Shown here: positions 20,300-32,190 of the stretch, piece after piece
How the letters are laid out: each line of letters opens with the position of its first letter
How positions within the stretch are numbered: the stretch's first letter is position 1
Source: Echria macrotheca
Lineage: Eukaryota; Ascomycota; Sordariomycetes; Sordariales; Schizotheciaceae
Direction: 5' to 3'
Length of the DNA stretch: 64,000 bases
Assembly (NCBI GenBank): GCA_030411725.1
Contig: MU839827.1
Location: 2,921,027-2,985,026, forward strand
Made by a program: the position numbers and the translations under genes
The notes under the pieces: generated by a model
Seen by the model: the letters and a program-made list of their open reading frames with translations, nothing else
Database searches by the model: none
What the model was told of the DNA's origin: nothing

Positions 20300-23200
20300 T
20301 CAACTGCTACCCTCCCCTTCCTCGCTAATATCCTTCATCAAACCCTCGGCCTCGCGGAGCTGCATCCTTTCCTCCTCGACACTTCCGGTATCGTCATCAT
20401 CATCTTCCTCGCCGCTGCGCTCGTCATCTTCTTCATCGCCGAGCTCCGCCGCCCGCACCTCCTCGACCGGCTTCCTCTTCTCAAAGTCCTGCTTGTGCGC
20501 CTCGGCCATGGCCTGCAGGATCGAACGCTTGCCGATCGTATCGGAACGCGTCCGTCCGTAAGTGTTGCGTCCATCTTCCGGCTGGAGCAAGCCTGGCGGG
20601 CTGGGGCGTGCCTCTCCCGAGGTTGAGATGCGCACGGAGCCTTGGGTACGGGTTCTAGTCGTCCCCATGCTGATGGCAACTGAGTCGGGAGAGGCCTGTG
20701 TGTCGTCAAGCACGCTCGGGATCCGACTGATGTCCTGGCTTGACTCCTCATCATGCAGATGATACGGAAGTGGTGTATCCCGCGATGCCTTGTATTGGGC
20801 AACGTTGGCGCAGTGTTCGTTCTCCACACGGAGCAACGTCCACATGCCTCTCCTTGCAACCTCTGCAAAGGCGACGCAGAACGAGACAACGGTGCTGTGC
20901 TGCGTGTTATGGGTGAAGATGGCATAGAATATCCAGGAGAACCGCAGGATAGGGTCGATTCCACCAATCACGTAGTAAATCCACGTCTGCTTGAGAGCGG
21001 TGATGGGCCGGAGAAGCGGGTGCCGAGCGTGGGCTTGAAGAAGAGAAAAATCCATAAACAGATCCCAAACGGCTACCATCGTCAGTGAATTCCTCTAGAA
21101 ACCCGAGTTGGCCACTCACAGCAGTACACGGCGTTAATAGCAGCAAACGTGATAAACAGGCTCATATTTGTCTCGGAATTGTGGATGCGGAAGCAGCTGA
21201 GGAAAACCGCCGTCAGGATGGACATGGTGTATTTTCCACAGTTGACCAGATGCGGAAAGACGTTCTTGGTGTCATAGTAACGGCGGATACACTGCAGCGC
21301 ACGCCACAAGGGCGGAAGGGCTCCGAAGAAGCCCATCAGTCTAGAGTGATTAGAGTTGCACTGGGTCGGATCGTTCCAGTCATTGGCGTATAGACAGAAG
21401 AACAGTTCGACATTCTGTATCGGTCAGCTTCGTTCGCCGAGAGGATCATGGCGTGCTTACGCAAGTGGCATATGTCAGAGAGCACCAGATATCTCCAAGG
21501 AAGAAGTCTCGGAACTCGACAGGGTAAAACCCCGCAAAGAAGAGCCGATACTGCGTAGTACAGGTCAGCAAGCTCTGTGAGAATAAGGGGTATCGCTCAC
21601 ATGTGAGTAGAGAAGCCAGGTCCTCGATCTATGATGCAGGATTGGCGCAGGGAAAAAGAGGATAATCAGTGATAGCCCGATGAGGATAACTGGGTAGTAC
21701 AGGTAGAGCTCCTCCCAGTCGCCCAACCTCGAAAAGTTGAGCCAGACAAAGACACCCAACAGGGCGAAGAAGAAACTTGGGAACTCGGCAAGCTGCTTCC
21801 AGTCGAGATTGTTCCTGGTGTCAAACTCAAAGATGAAGGGGTAGTTGATCCTGTTTTTGGTCCACATGCGGCAGTCTAGCGTGAAGAGGATAAAAAGCAA
21901 GAGGATGAGGAAATATCCCCCGTAGAGCTGCAGCAAGAAACTCGTCCTCTGAACCACTTCCAGGTCTTCGCTAAACAGCAGCTCCGAGCCATACACCAAG
22001 CCCTGTATACCGAATACGGCACCGCAACCGATATACAAGCCGCTCCGGAAAGAGCTATCAGAAGAATCGCCCGGTCGTCGGTTCAGGTTTCGGAGCTTCC
22101 CGGCCGCAATCTTGTGGTTGCCGCGCTCAAAGTACCTAGCATAGAGATCTTCCACGGCGCTGATGTGACCATCGAGTACGTCGCTGTTGACAAACCAAGA
22201 CTTGTTCACCTTCTCATTCATGTATCGGTACGGCGGGCGGGCATTAACCGCCTTGTCGTACTTCTTGTTGAGTTTGCGAAACGCAGTCCGGTTTAGTAGG
22301 GCGTACGACTTGAGAAGCTCCAAGCCCCTGTAAAATTCTTGTAGGGCCAACTTGAGCTTTCGTTTTGCGCTCCGATATGGAACGTCGTCGTTGTATGGCT
22401 TTCTAACATAATCGCGTCGCTCATCCGTGGGTTGCCCCGGCTGGCCGGTCATAACGGGGGTGCGATGCATTCGCCGGAGAGCTTCGGAGTTGGGGCCCGG
22501 CTTCAAGAGGAGTCTAGACTTGATTGGGCGGATCCAACCGCCCGTGTCATCTTTCCCGCCGTCCCTAGAGCGTTCACTCTCACTGCTGTTAGAGTGACCC
22601 TGTTCCCTCTTCTTCTTGGACTCGGCCATCTCCGCCAACCGTCTGTTGCGCATCTCATGCAGCTGTTCCCGTAGGGCTGCTAGCCGCTCCGTGGCCTGGT
22701 CCTCCTTCTGCTTGTAAAAGGATTCGATCTTCTCCAGCTCGGAGTCTAGAAACGCAAAGAATTCCCGCTCCGCGGCGCGCACTTGATCCAGTTGCTGCAA
22801 CCCAATGTCTGGCTTGCTGGAAGTTTGACGAGTCAGAGCGGAACCGGTAGAAAAAATACGGTTGAGACGATGACGCGGTGTCCTCGGGGTGCCACTAGAC
22901 GGCAAGTTGATTGTCGCTGGGGATTCAAAGCCTGAACGAGTGGCCGGTGCCATCGTTGCACTACGTAGCGGCGGCGTCGGCCGATTGGGATCCGGCGAGC
23001 CAGACTCGGCGTTCAGAGAGGGAACCTTGATAGCCGGGGCCGGGAGTGCAAAGTCATATCTGTCGCTCATACGCGATTCTGGAGGACCGATGCTGCCATA
23101 GCGATGCCCGCTGCCCGGAGAATTGGCTAATCCTGAACGTTCGCCGTCCTTTAGCTGGGTAGCGGCCGTCTTGGTCGCGGTCCGCCCAATCACGCCGGGG

Positions 23201-23704
23201 CTCCGCCGTGATGTCTCGACTTCATCCCCGCCAGGAGCCTGGGAGCCATTGTAGCTGCGGGACGTCGAACTCCTTCCGGCGCCCACAAAGCCGGTGTACG
23301 GGGGAAGCTCGCCTCGTCGGCTCAGGGTCGGTGTACCGTTGGCGCGGCTGATGGCTCTGGCCACGGCCTTAATGTGCTTCTTTCCAGCCTTGTAGTTAAG
23401 GTACTTGACGCGCCATTCTAGAACACCAGTCAGTCTTGGCTATCTTTGCTTTTTCGGCGGCGGAGGACTAGCGGGGCGACGATCCCAAGTCCACGGTCGG
23501 GTCGACACGTCAACGAAGCCGCAGGCCCAGCATCCGCTGTGCATGCAGAGGGCGCCGAAATTGGATGAAGAATAAAAAGCAAACAGATACACAGGCGAAG
23601 CATACCTGGGACGGCGTCCTGGTCGAGTTCTTTTGCAAACCTTGACGCGATGTTAGCTGTTCATCTCAAATTTTCAACACGCGAATCGGTCTGTCTCACT
23701 TCAT
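20300..23704 (-). CDS. SYG1: SPX-EXS phosphate exporter, SYG1/XPR1 family
   Basis: Membrane protein of the XPR1/Syg1 family, which exports inorganic phosphate under inositol pyrophosphate control. Six exons on the minus strand: 23700-23704, 23606-23640, 21601-23417, 21461-21550, 21120-21414 and 20300-21072, giving 1004 aa with consistent phases. The first coding exon is only five nucleotides (ATGAA). The SPX domain starts MKFAKELDQDAVPEWRVKYL; Tyr22, Lys26 and Lys27 fall where the ligand-binding residues of SPX domains sit. The SPX domain is interrupted by a long disordered insert (about 40-240) and ends with basic helices near 366-405 (AFRKLNKKYDK). Hydrophobic segments from about 466 on and the motif NVFPHLVNCGKYT form the EXS region. 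The tail after residue 890 is acidic and disordered. Confidence 0.93.
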
Positions 23705-25628
23705 GACGTCAAGTTTAGCGTGGACATCGACTGAGGTCGGCGGAATGAGCGGGTACCGGGAAGCATAAACGTGCGATACGGCATCGCAAAAGCTTGTCGA
23801 TGGAGCCTCAATGTCACGATGCCCCGTTGAAGAGTGGGTGAGCGGTCGGGTTGTCAGCGCGTCGCAAAAACGCAAGAAGTCGAAGACTCGAAGCACGGAT
23901 GCCAAGCGCTGAAATTGGACCCTTCACCGTTTCTTTCTCCCAGTCAAACCTTGCAAGCCGGTGCGTGCCTTCCTAGCCGGAGCCGTGTGGCCGGGAATCG
24001 GCAGGCGTCCAGCTTTTACCAAACGGGTTACTCCGTGCAGGCCACAGATGCAATGACGACAGCGGTCATTCCCTTTTAATACAGCTGCTTCTCGACGACA
24101 TCCTCAATGGACTGCATGTCTCTGTCTTGGTCCACAAAAAACAGTGTCGACCGCTTCGATATCGGCCACTGACTGTGCAACTGGGTAGAGTTCTGAAGTC
24201 GCTTGTCTTCTACGCGGCGGGGTTCACCGAGTCCTTCATTTTCGGCAAACCGTCGCTTGTTCGTGTCGAAAATCACTGCGGCAAGCGAGCTCGCTGTTCT
24301 GCTGGCGAATTCGCTAAAGTAAAGAATCTACCCGGTTCTTCTACGATTCTTTCTGGGATCGCCCAGCCAGGCTGTGATCGCGGGATCGGATGAGGAGTGG
24401 ATGAGAGATGCAAGACAGGATACCCCGCGCTCCGGATGCTGCCCCGCCAGGCCTGCCTGCCGCACCGGAACGCTGTCAGGACTCAGTGTCCCGACAACTG
24501 TCTTCCCGTCACCGTCTGCAGGATTGTAACTAGCAGCAAGCCTCGCTACGAAGGCCCCTCGTTGGGCGCGGATTTCGCCTAACGTAAGGGATTAAATGAC
24601 TTTGCCCGTCCATCCGGAGACGCCTTCGGGAGCCCGTGGCACAAATGTCACCCTTTTGAGGTTTAGACGGCAGCAGAAGTCAAGATAAGAGACGAGGAAG
24701 CAGCCGCTCCGGTCAGCCGTTCGCGTGGATGCTCGGTTTCGCTTTGCGCCTTTTTGCCCGTGTCGCTCAGCTCCTCCAGGAATGGCTTTTATGGCAGGAC
24801 CGGAGTGTCCACTCTGCCGGGATTGTTTCGGCCCCTCGTCCGCTCTTCGTCTTTTGGGAAATATTCCAACTGCTGCCCTCCAGAGAACTTCCCCCTGAGG
24901 TCATTGACGTTGACACACACCCATTGCCAACCTGTCCAGCCCGTGAGCCGTTTCCTGTTGGTGCCGACGGCTGGAAACAGGAATCCAGCAAGTGGAACCA
25001 GGTGGTGTTTGACCAGGCAATCAGGACCGGCTGGGGGTGCTGCCCTGTTGCGGGACCCGCTGCACTGCACTGCGCAAAACGCACGGATGGATCACATAAC
25101 ATCATCGAACCAGGGCCAGTGAGCAGTGCACGCAACGTGGGATACGCCAAGCCACGCCCAGTTGCAATCTTGGCCAGCGCGCCGACAGCGACAAGCGCCG
25201 ACAGCCTTTTGAACCGTCGGTCCCGCCAACCTGCCATCCTTGCTCCATCCTCTCTCTACAAAGCTGTTCTGGTGTCTCGTCTCCGTTGCTGAGGTTTTCT
25301 GTTCTTTCCGAGACACTGAGACGGTCACCAGGCGCAACGCGGCCTTGCATTCCGCTCTGCATTTCTCGGGCCTAATCCAGCAGCGCAGCGGGGTTGCACC
25401 TCCTTCGGACACCGCCCAATCATCCTCCCCGCCTGCGCCAGCACCGCGATCACCTCATCTCCCCGCGGCTGCGAGTCCCAGGTAACCAACAACACCACAG
25501 CCGCTTCTGGGAGCAGCGATAAATAGAGAAGCCGCGGATTGAGCCGTCCTTCTTGGATCTCGCTTCAACAAAGCCGGTGGCGCACCTAGGGCTCAACTCA
25601 ACGGGCGGCGTATGCGCTCTTTGTCAAG
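23705..25628. other. Divergent intergenic region
   Basis: 1.9 kb between SYG1 and the next plus-strand gene. Several open frames of 60-190 codons occur on both strands, overlap one another and show no domain or intron structure; the longest (24729-25292) is judged random. It should hold the two promoters. No repeat recognised. Confidence 0.5.
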
Positions 25629-26741
25629 ATGATCGAATCTCAGTTCTCGCAACGACGGCTGCCCGTCGATCCGATTGCGAATCCTGTTTATAGCCATTCT
25701 CGCACGAGGACGACATCGTCTGGGGCATTTCCCGGCCAGTATCAACAACCGCCTCCCTCCAATCCGTACCATCCAAACCCCCAAATACCGATGCACCTCG
25801 TCCAGCCGCAAGCGAACCACCAGCGCCGGTCGCCAAGCGTCAACACGTTTAGCACCATCTCGAGCGGCGGCATGATGCCGCCAGCCGCGTACAAGACATC
25901 GCCTACAACGGATATCAGGAGATCAACCTCGAGCCGCTCTGGTGGCGGGACACCTGGGTCGCCCCAAGTATCTAGCTACGTTGCTCTCCTCCGGAGGCAA
26001 AAGGCTACCGTTTGGTGCGATCGCGCACAATATGAAGATCCACGTCTGTTGGAACAGCAGCGCCTCGCCAAGATGCGGGCGCAACGCGAAGTCGTCGGCT
26101 CGGCCGGGACTGGCGCTGGTCGCACATCCACGGGTCTGACTGGCGGGAAAGTCGCAGCGAAAATCCGGCACCACGGCAAGCCCGGCGTTATTGATTATTC
26201 ACCGGAGACCAATTTGGTGGGACTCGGCGGGGTTCCGGTCCGCTTGAGTGCGACAGAGGTGGAAGGCGAAGATAGTGACGACGATTCTACGGCACACAAA
26301 CTTCATCATCGAAGAACCGGGAGCTCCAGCCGCAGCAGCACTGCGAGTGGGAGGAGAGCCCTGGGCTATTGTTCCTCGGGCGGGCTTGCCCAGTCGAATT
26401 CACTCGGCGGGGGACGAAGATGGAGTCCTGGGGACACACCCGAACGATCAGGGTCTCTGGTGGTCGAAGAGCATGAAGGGGAGAATAATTACCCCAACAA
26501 TGATACGGCCAGCGGGAAAGCGAGGAGTTTTGCGAGCGGAAGCAGTGGTGAGCGGTTGGACAGCGTTCCCGACCTCCACCTTGAAGGTGGTCGTATGCCG
26601 GCCAACAGCACCAGAAACGCAGCCGTGACACGAGAGCGGAGCGTCAAGAGTATTGACGACTTGAGGAGAAGAGGCAGCGTGGATGAGCGAACCGTGTCTC
26701 TCAACACCACTGGCCGGCTTTTCATTGCGAACCCCGACTAA
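25629..26741 (+). CDS. Conserved fungal protein of unknown function
   Basis: Single exon, 370 aa. The protein is mostly Ser/Arg/Gly-rich and disordered. One segment looks ordered and constrained, about residues 117-155: SYVALLRRQKATVWCDRAQY followed by EDPRLLEQQRLAKMRAQRE. A second short block follows (GGKVAAKIRHHGKPGVIDYS). I believe such a block recurs in uncharacterised Pezizomycotina proteins, but I cannot name a family or function. No signal peptide and no membrane segment. The C-terminal part contains RRRGSVDERTVSL-like basic/Ser motifs that could be phosphorylated. Confidence 0.72.
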   Translation: MIESQFSQRRLPVDPIANPVYSHSRTRTTSSGAFPGQYQQPPPSNPYHPNPQIPMHLVQPQANHQRRSPSVNTFSTISSGGMMPPAAYKTSPTTDIRRSTSSRSGGGTPGSPQVSSYVALLRRQKATVWCDRAQYEDPRLLEQQRLAKMRAQREVVGSAGTGAGRTSTGLTGGKVAAKIRHHGKPGVIDYSPETNLVGLGGVPVRLSATEVEGEDSDDDSTAHKLHHRRTGSSSRSSTASGRRALGYCSSGGLAQSNSLGGGRRWSPGDTPERSGSLVVEEHEGENNYPNNDTASGKARSFASGSSGERLDSVPDLHLEGGRMPANSTRNAAVTRERSVKSIDDLRRRGSVDERTVSLNTTGRLFIANPD

Positions 26742-28138
26742 TGCGGATCTCGGGGCTGGGTCTTGGGCCTTGGTTTTGGAATTATGACGCGGTATTCTTT
26801 CATTTCATGTTTTCCTACACGATATGTTCGACGATCAACGTTGACGTCCATCTGGCTATTTCTTATTGGCGTACAGAGTGGTTTTGTGTGTTTTGGGGCG
26901 GCATCTACTGGTTTACAGATACCTCACAGTCGTTTACTTGTACGTCCAGGATGAAGCTATCTAGGCAGGACCTCCTTTCCTAATACAATACCCCGAGGGC
27001 GAGCATTGCATCGAGCGTCTTGGTCCTGTTTGTGTGAGACAGTTAGAGGGAGATTCGAGGCCGGAATGTGTCACATTGATGGTGCATAAAGAGCCAGACA
27101 AATTGTGTTGGAACGGAACATATGTACAGAAGCTAACAGGAATCTGGGCCGCCGAGCAAGAACGGGACAGATCCGACACGACGGAACCCTGTTTCCGGCC
27201 GGCTCTGGACCGAGTTTGGCGCCTATAAAAGTGCTGCTAAGGTCATGACGCACTACCGAAGGCTGCCTCTTGCTTTCGAGTCCGGCGCGACTCCAATCTC
27301 ACACCGCCAGACTCCGGTAACCTTGAAAAGCGGGAATGGGAATGCTGACAGGAGGCCGCCGTTCTTGGGACGTAACATCGAAGGGAATGTAACATGGGAG
27401 ACAATTGTGGGCTCATTGGCCTCAGCTGAGGAGGAGTGTGCTCGCCAAGTGGCACCACAGTCAAAGTTCATGATAAAAAAGACTCAATCTCAAACAGACT
27501 GAAATCAAATACTGGCCACGCTTTGGGCGTCCGGGAACGGGTAGGAAGTAGACTAAATCTGTGAATTTGATCGTGGTGTTGAAATATGAGAGACACAACC
27601 TTTGCCACTTGGTTCAGGGTTAGGGGTTAGACGAGCTTGACGTAAGGTTGGCAGGCACTCAAAACTCGAGTCCAAGAAAGACAGAATTTTCCAGCAAGAG
27701 CCTCCTCCATAAGCACACAGACCAGATCAATAACACAGTTTTCATTCCTATTGTCTCCATCTATTTTCGGACATCAATTGACACAATAACAAGGGTGTTC
27801 ACGTGACCACTTCCCCGGGCTGAATGGCTTGCAGAGTGTGGGGTTCTCGGATTGCTTTATTCGACGAGCGCGACGCGTTTTAATAAACGCGCGACCTGGC
27901 TCGCGTTCCACTCTTTTCTCTCCACAACCAACCATCTCGACCAGCTACCACTCACCACCACGGCGTGCCAGTTGCAACCCGATCCGGCTGTTTCTGCCTT
28001 CTTCTGGGTTCCGGGTCGCCAGTTTGATCCGACATGATTTTTTCCAACTGAATTGATTCTCTCAATCCTGTACTCTTATTCTCTTTTGCTCGCAACTCGA
28101 TCACGAAACGCGCCCCGAGGGCGCCATCTCGAGCCACC
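26742..28138. other. Intergenic region upstream of the CAF-1 gene
   Basis: 1.4 kb without a supported gene. Near 27615 there is a short telomere-like GGGTTAGGGGTTAG, too short to interpret. The final 300 bp form the promoter and leader of the CAF-1 subunit gene, including the MCB-type palindrome annotated separately. Confidence 0.55.
27873..27891. promoter_or_regulatory. MCB-type box in the CAF-1 promoter
   Basis: ACGCGT at 27873-27878 lies inside the inverted repeat CGCGTTT-TAAT-AAACGCG, about 260 bp upstream of the CAF-1 ATG. ACGCGT is the MluI cell-cycle box bound by MBF (Mbp1/Swi6) in yeast G1/S genes. Function here is inferred. Confidence 0.45.
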
Positions 28139-30208
28139 ATGACTCTCCCGCCTCTCCACGACATCACCAACTCGCAGGATGCCGAGGCGGTCCTCCGGAA
28201 GCGGACACTGACCGACTACCTGGAGGCAGGCGACGCGAAACCTGGGTGCTTCGCGGCCGTGACCAAGGCTGGCGACATTTTGGGCGGCAGTAGGTGCCAC
28301 ATTTTTCTCTCAATTGATCCCGGACCCCGCCGTTTGTCGAGACACTGACGCTCAAACGCAGAAGAGAACAATAGTCTGGAGACCATACTCCCAGCGCGCC
28401 CCGGCAGCTCGCCCGTGAAGAGCAGTCCCGGCCTGACCGCATCGGGCAGCAGCCCGCTTGAAGGAAATAGCCCTTCCCCCAACGTCACCCCGAAGCGCCC
28501 CCTCAGCCAAGCCTCCGATGGCCCGTCTGAAAACCCGCGCTCCTTGACATCCGTCACAGTGACAACCGGTTTGGCCGGGGGTGAGCCTCCGGCAAAGCGA
28601 AAGAAACTGTCCAAGGAGGAGAAGGAGGCCAAGGCTCTAGCTGACGAGGCCAAGAGGAAGGAGAAGGAGGCGATAAAGGCCGAAAAGGAGGCGGCAAAGG
28701 CGAAAAAGGCAGAGGAGCAGGCTCGTCTCGAGGAGGAGAAGCGTCAAAAGGCAGAGGCTAAGCGGCTAGAGAAGGAAGAGGCCGAAAAGCGCAAAAACGA
28801 GCTCAAGGCACAGAAGGCGCAGAAGGCGGCCGAAAAGGCTAAGAAGGAGGCCGAGAAGCTCAAGAAGGAAGAGAAGCAGAAGCGCATCTCGAGCTTTTTC
28901 AACACTGGCCCCTCGACACCCAAGAAATCACAGCCTATCGTCAAGATAGACAAAGCTGAGGTTGAGGGTGCGACGGGTACGCCTTCCAACTCTGGAAAGC
29001 AGGCCGGCTCTTACTACGAGCGCCTTTTCAAACCATTCTATCTCAAGGAGAATGTTACGCTGGCGAAGAACTCCGTTGAAATGGACGAGGGGACGAAGGA
29101 GGCCAAGGCGAAGATCTTTGACGAATATATGCAAGGCAGGCGCGAAGTGCCCTCAAAGCCGGTGGGCGAATACATGCTGGATCTCCTCGATATCCCGTTC
29201 CGCCGTCGTCGAGGACGTGTTTATCCCAGCGTCAAGAAGATCATGGCGGAACTCAGTGATGACGCACCCACCAAGTCTGCCGACACGACCGAGGCCCGCA
29301 ACGCGCAGATTGTTCACATTCGGGAGGCCCTGAGGGCTGTGCCGGTCAAGTCTCTCAAGTTTAGAGAGGACGTCCGACCGCCTTACATTGGCACCATCAG
29401 CGGTCTCCCGCCCGGACTTAAGAGTCTGCGACCGGTTGCGAAGCGTCCGACAGCCAAGATCGTCCCTACACTCAACTACGACTACGACTCGGAGGCTGAG
29501 TGGCAAGAGGAGGACGGTGAAGACGTGGAGGATCTAGACGACGAGGAAGACGAGGCAGACGGCGACGAGGATATGGACGATTTCCTAGACGATTCGGAGG
29601 ATGTTGGACCGGCGCGCTTGGTTTTCTCTGGGGGTATGGAGCCCGAGAACACGGGTTTGTGCTGGCAGAATGACCAGCGGCATGTGAGCCCAGCCAAGAT
29701 GTTCCATTTCCAAATGGAAATCATGCTAGGTAAGCTCTCAGTCTCTCCTTGCACTCCGAGACAAACGAAATCGCTAACTCGAACAGAATCTCTACCCGAC
29801 CACGCCGAAATTGATCCCTTCTCAAACTCATACTGGAAGCCAGCCGCCAGGGAAACACCAGCTATTTCAATATCAGCCCCTGAAGCCTCGCTTCCCTCGG
29901 TCTCGTCTCAGCAAGAAAAGAAGATGGACCCGCCGCCTAATCCTTCGGACGCGTTCAAGGCGCTCGGTCAGAAGCCGGCCGCCGGCCCCAAGAAGGCTAT
30001 GCAGCCGTTGTCCGCCGAACTTCTTGCTAAGCTCAAGGGGCTCCTGCAGGCTCGGCCAACCCATAGCAAGGTCGGTCTTATCGAGTGGTTTTCCGGCGAG
30101 CACCCGGAAGTCACCAAGGTGCAAATCAAACACTCGTTTGAGCTCCTGACGGAGAAGGGCGAGAAGGCTGGACGAGGAAAGGGATGGAAACTTAGGGAGG
30201 ATGTCTAG
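28139..30208 (+). CDS. RLF2: Chromatin assembly factor 1 large subunit (p150/Cac1)
   Basis: CAF-1 deposits H3-H4 behind replication forks. Three exons, 28139-28289, 28362-29729 and 29787-30208, give 646 aa. Domains in order: a disordered N-terminus; a Lys/Glu/Arg-rich coiled coil (KER) at about 132-225; a consensus PCNA-binding PIP box at 223-230 (QKRISSFF); a conserved block at about 269-325 (RLFKPFYLKENVTLA, GEYMLDLLDIPFRRRRG); an acidic ED region at about 423-468 containing NYDYDSEAEW, the histone-binding signature; and a C-terminal winged-helix domain (LIEWFSGEHPEVTKVQIKHS). The second intron (29730-29786) is 57 nt, a multiple of three without a stop, so retention would only insert 19 residues; its donor GTAAGC, branch-like CTAAC and CAG acceptor argue that it is spliced. 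Confidence 0.93.
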
Positions 30209-31151
30209 GCTCTCCCGGCCGACTATTAGCGGGATATACCCGATACATCCCTGTCATGGTGTGGATGAACATCATGGCCTGGGGCTTTTTGGTGCATGGT
30301 GCTCTCACACCGGAAATCTGAGCTTCAGCGGCATTTTTTTGGAGCATCGGCCTGGCACACGGCTAGAGAAAACTGGGCGGAGGGAATGCATTTTCTCTGA
30401 TTTGGAGCGCAAAGGTGTAACATGAGAAGACCGGACGTATGCATATTTGGTCTGTCTTCGGGATTTAACAGCGTTTGGGCGGAATCATGAGAATGAAGGC
30501 GTTAGGGGTTTGGTGGAGAGGCTCAGGTTATTTCTCGAGAGTTTGCCCTCTCACCCGTATTTTCCTGGACGGGTGGTAGTCTGGGGGCTCAAGGGCCGAT
30601 GAGGGAGGGTTCACCGGAGAAATAACTGAGTCGCTTGGGGCGTTTGGGATGGGACATTGGGCGTTCAGTTACTACACTGGTTCGAAATCGGTACAAGTCC
30701 ACAGGCAGCATATTTCATCAGTGGGAAGAATCGAGATGATTTGACTGGAAGTCGATATGTTGCCGGTGAGAGGCTGAGAGGGTGAGTATTCATCGACTAT
30801 GGCCAACGCAACTTAAATCGTTGATCCAAATGGCCATGTTTTTCACGAGAAACGCCCTCTGGTGATTATCCATGCGTTTGGGGTTTCGACTTTGTTTACT
30901 CGGCATGGTCCTCAATGTCGATTTATACAATCCACCTAATTAACACAGTACAGCCATAACTAACTGTTACATTTCATTCATGTCCGTCCGTCCGTCCGTC
31001 CTGTCCAAGGAACCGCGGGTATCATTTCCCATGCCCTGCTCTTTCCCAAAATCATATACACCATATATAACCTTCCTTCTCCCCTTTCCCAAGGAGACAG
31101 AAAAGATGCCACGCTGAACGCCAACCCCGATGCCGAACAAAGCAGCGCGCG
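30209..31151. other. Convergent intergenic region
   Basis: 940 bp between convergent stops. It contains a short (TCCG)n microsatellite near 30981-31000. Nothing else recognised. Confidence 0.6.
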
Positions 31152-32190
31152 CTAAAACGTAGGAATAAACTTGCCCGAGTCACTCCTCTGCTGCTCGAGA
31201 TCCTGCGGGAACGCGGCAATGCCGGCGATGATGCCTGCGACCATGAAGAGCAGAGAGATAATGGACCAGATGACGCCCCAGCACTGCGAGGAGCCGCCGT
31301 AGCGCTGGGCAAAGACGCTGGCGTCGGACGAGTTTACTTTGCGGAGGATGAGGTCGTCGCACTTTGTCTCCGTTAATTTCCCTTTTTCACTGGATTATAC
31401 CATCCGTGGAGATGATGAAACTTACAATATCCCAAACGCTGTACAGCGACGACATGACGCCGATGAACAACTAGCCCCCCAAAGTTAGCCTTCATAACGT
31501 AAAAGACGGAGAGAAAAAAAACGTACGATAACATAACGCAACGCCTCGGCATTCGCAATAAACCAACACCCAACCAACAACCCTACGGCCAGCAGGATGG
31601 TCAGAATAGTCAACCAGTCCCGCCGGCCCCACCACAGCGTGAGCAGGAAACACACGCCCACGACGATGGACGCGACCTTGCTCGCGACGATATTGAAGCC
31701 GCAGAAGATCAGAAGCGCGCCGATCAGCGACGAGCCCAGGTAGCCCGACGGTAGAGTAATCGCGTTGCGGCCGCCCTGCATGTGCGTCACGCCGCCCTCG
31801 CGCGGGTCGAGCGAGATGGACTTTACGCGGCCGCCTGTGAGGACGCAGGTTATTGCGTGGCCGAATTCGTGGAAGGCTATTACTAGCATCTGTTTATTTA
31901 TCGTTAGTATCGGAAGGGGGGAAAGGGGGTGGTAGGAGGGGGGGAAGAGGGGGGGAGAGAGAACGGGAAAGGGGGGAAGGAGGATAACAAACCTTGAACG
32001 GCCAGAGAATTCCCCTAACATATGGTATATTCCACAGCAGCGCGATCCCGACTACGTAGGCGGCGATGACGCCCAGCGTGACTTTTTGCGTGTCGTTGAC
32101 GGTCAGGGCGCGGCGGGTCAGGACGGCGGATGTGGAGGCGCGGACGAGGAGGAGGGGTGCTCCGCGGAGGAGGTCTCTTGTTGGCGCCAT
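31152..32190 (-). CDS. M50B-like membrane metalloprotease
   Basis: Four exons on the minus strand, 31993-32190, 31527-31889, 31426-31470 and 31152-31361, give 271 aa; every intron is in phase 0. The zinc-binding motif HEFGH (in LVIAFHEFGHAITCVLTGG) lies at the start of exon 2 within a hydrophobic segment, as in the peptidase_M50B-like family of intramembrane metalloproteases. A following YLGSSLIGALLIF helix and two further strongly hydrophobic stretches (VASIVVGVCFLLTLWW, WLTILTILLAVGLLVGCWF) suggest about six membrane spans. Exon 4 ends with a short soluble tail (SDSGKFIPTF). The substrate is unknown. The fungal members are little studied, so the protease role is inferred from the HExxH motif. 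Confidence 0.9.

Noticed and set aside
24729..25292. 187-codon plus-strand open frame in the SYG1 upstream gap
   Set aside because: Overlapped by equally long frames on both strands, no domain, no signal peptide, irregular composition for a protein.
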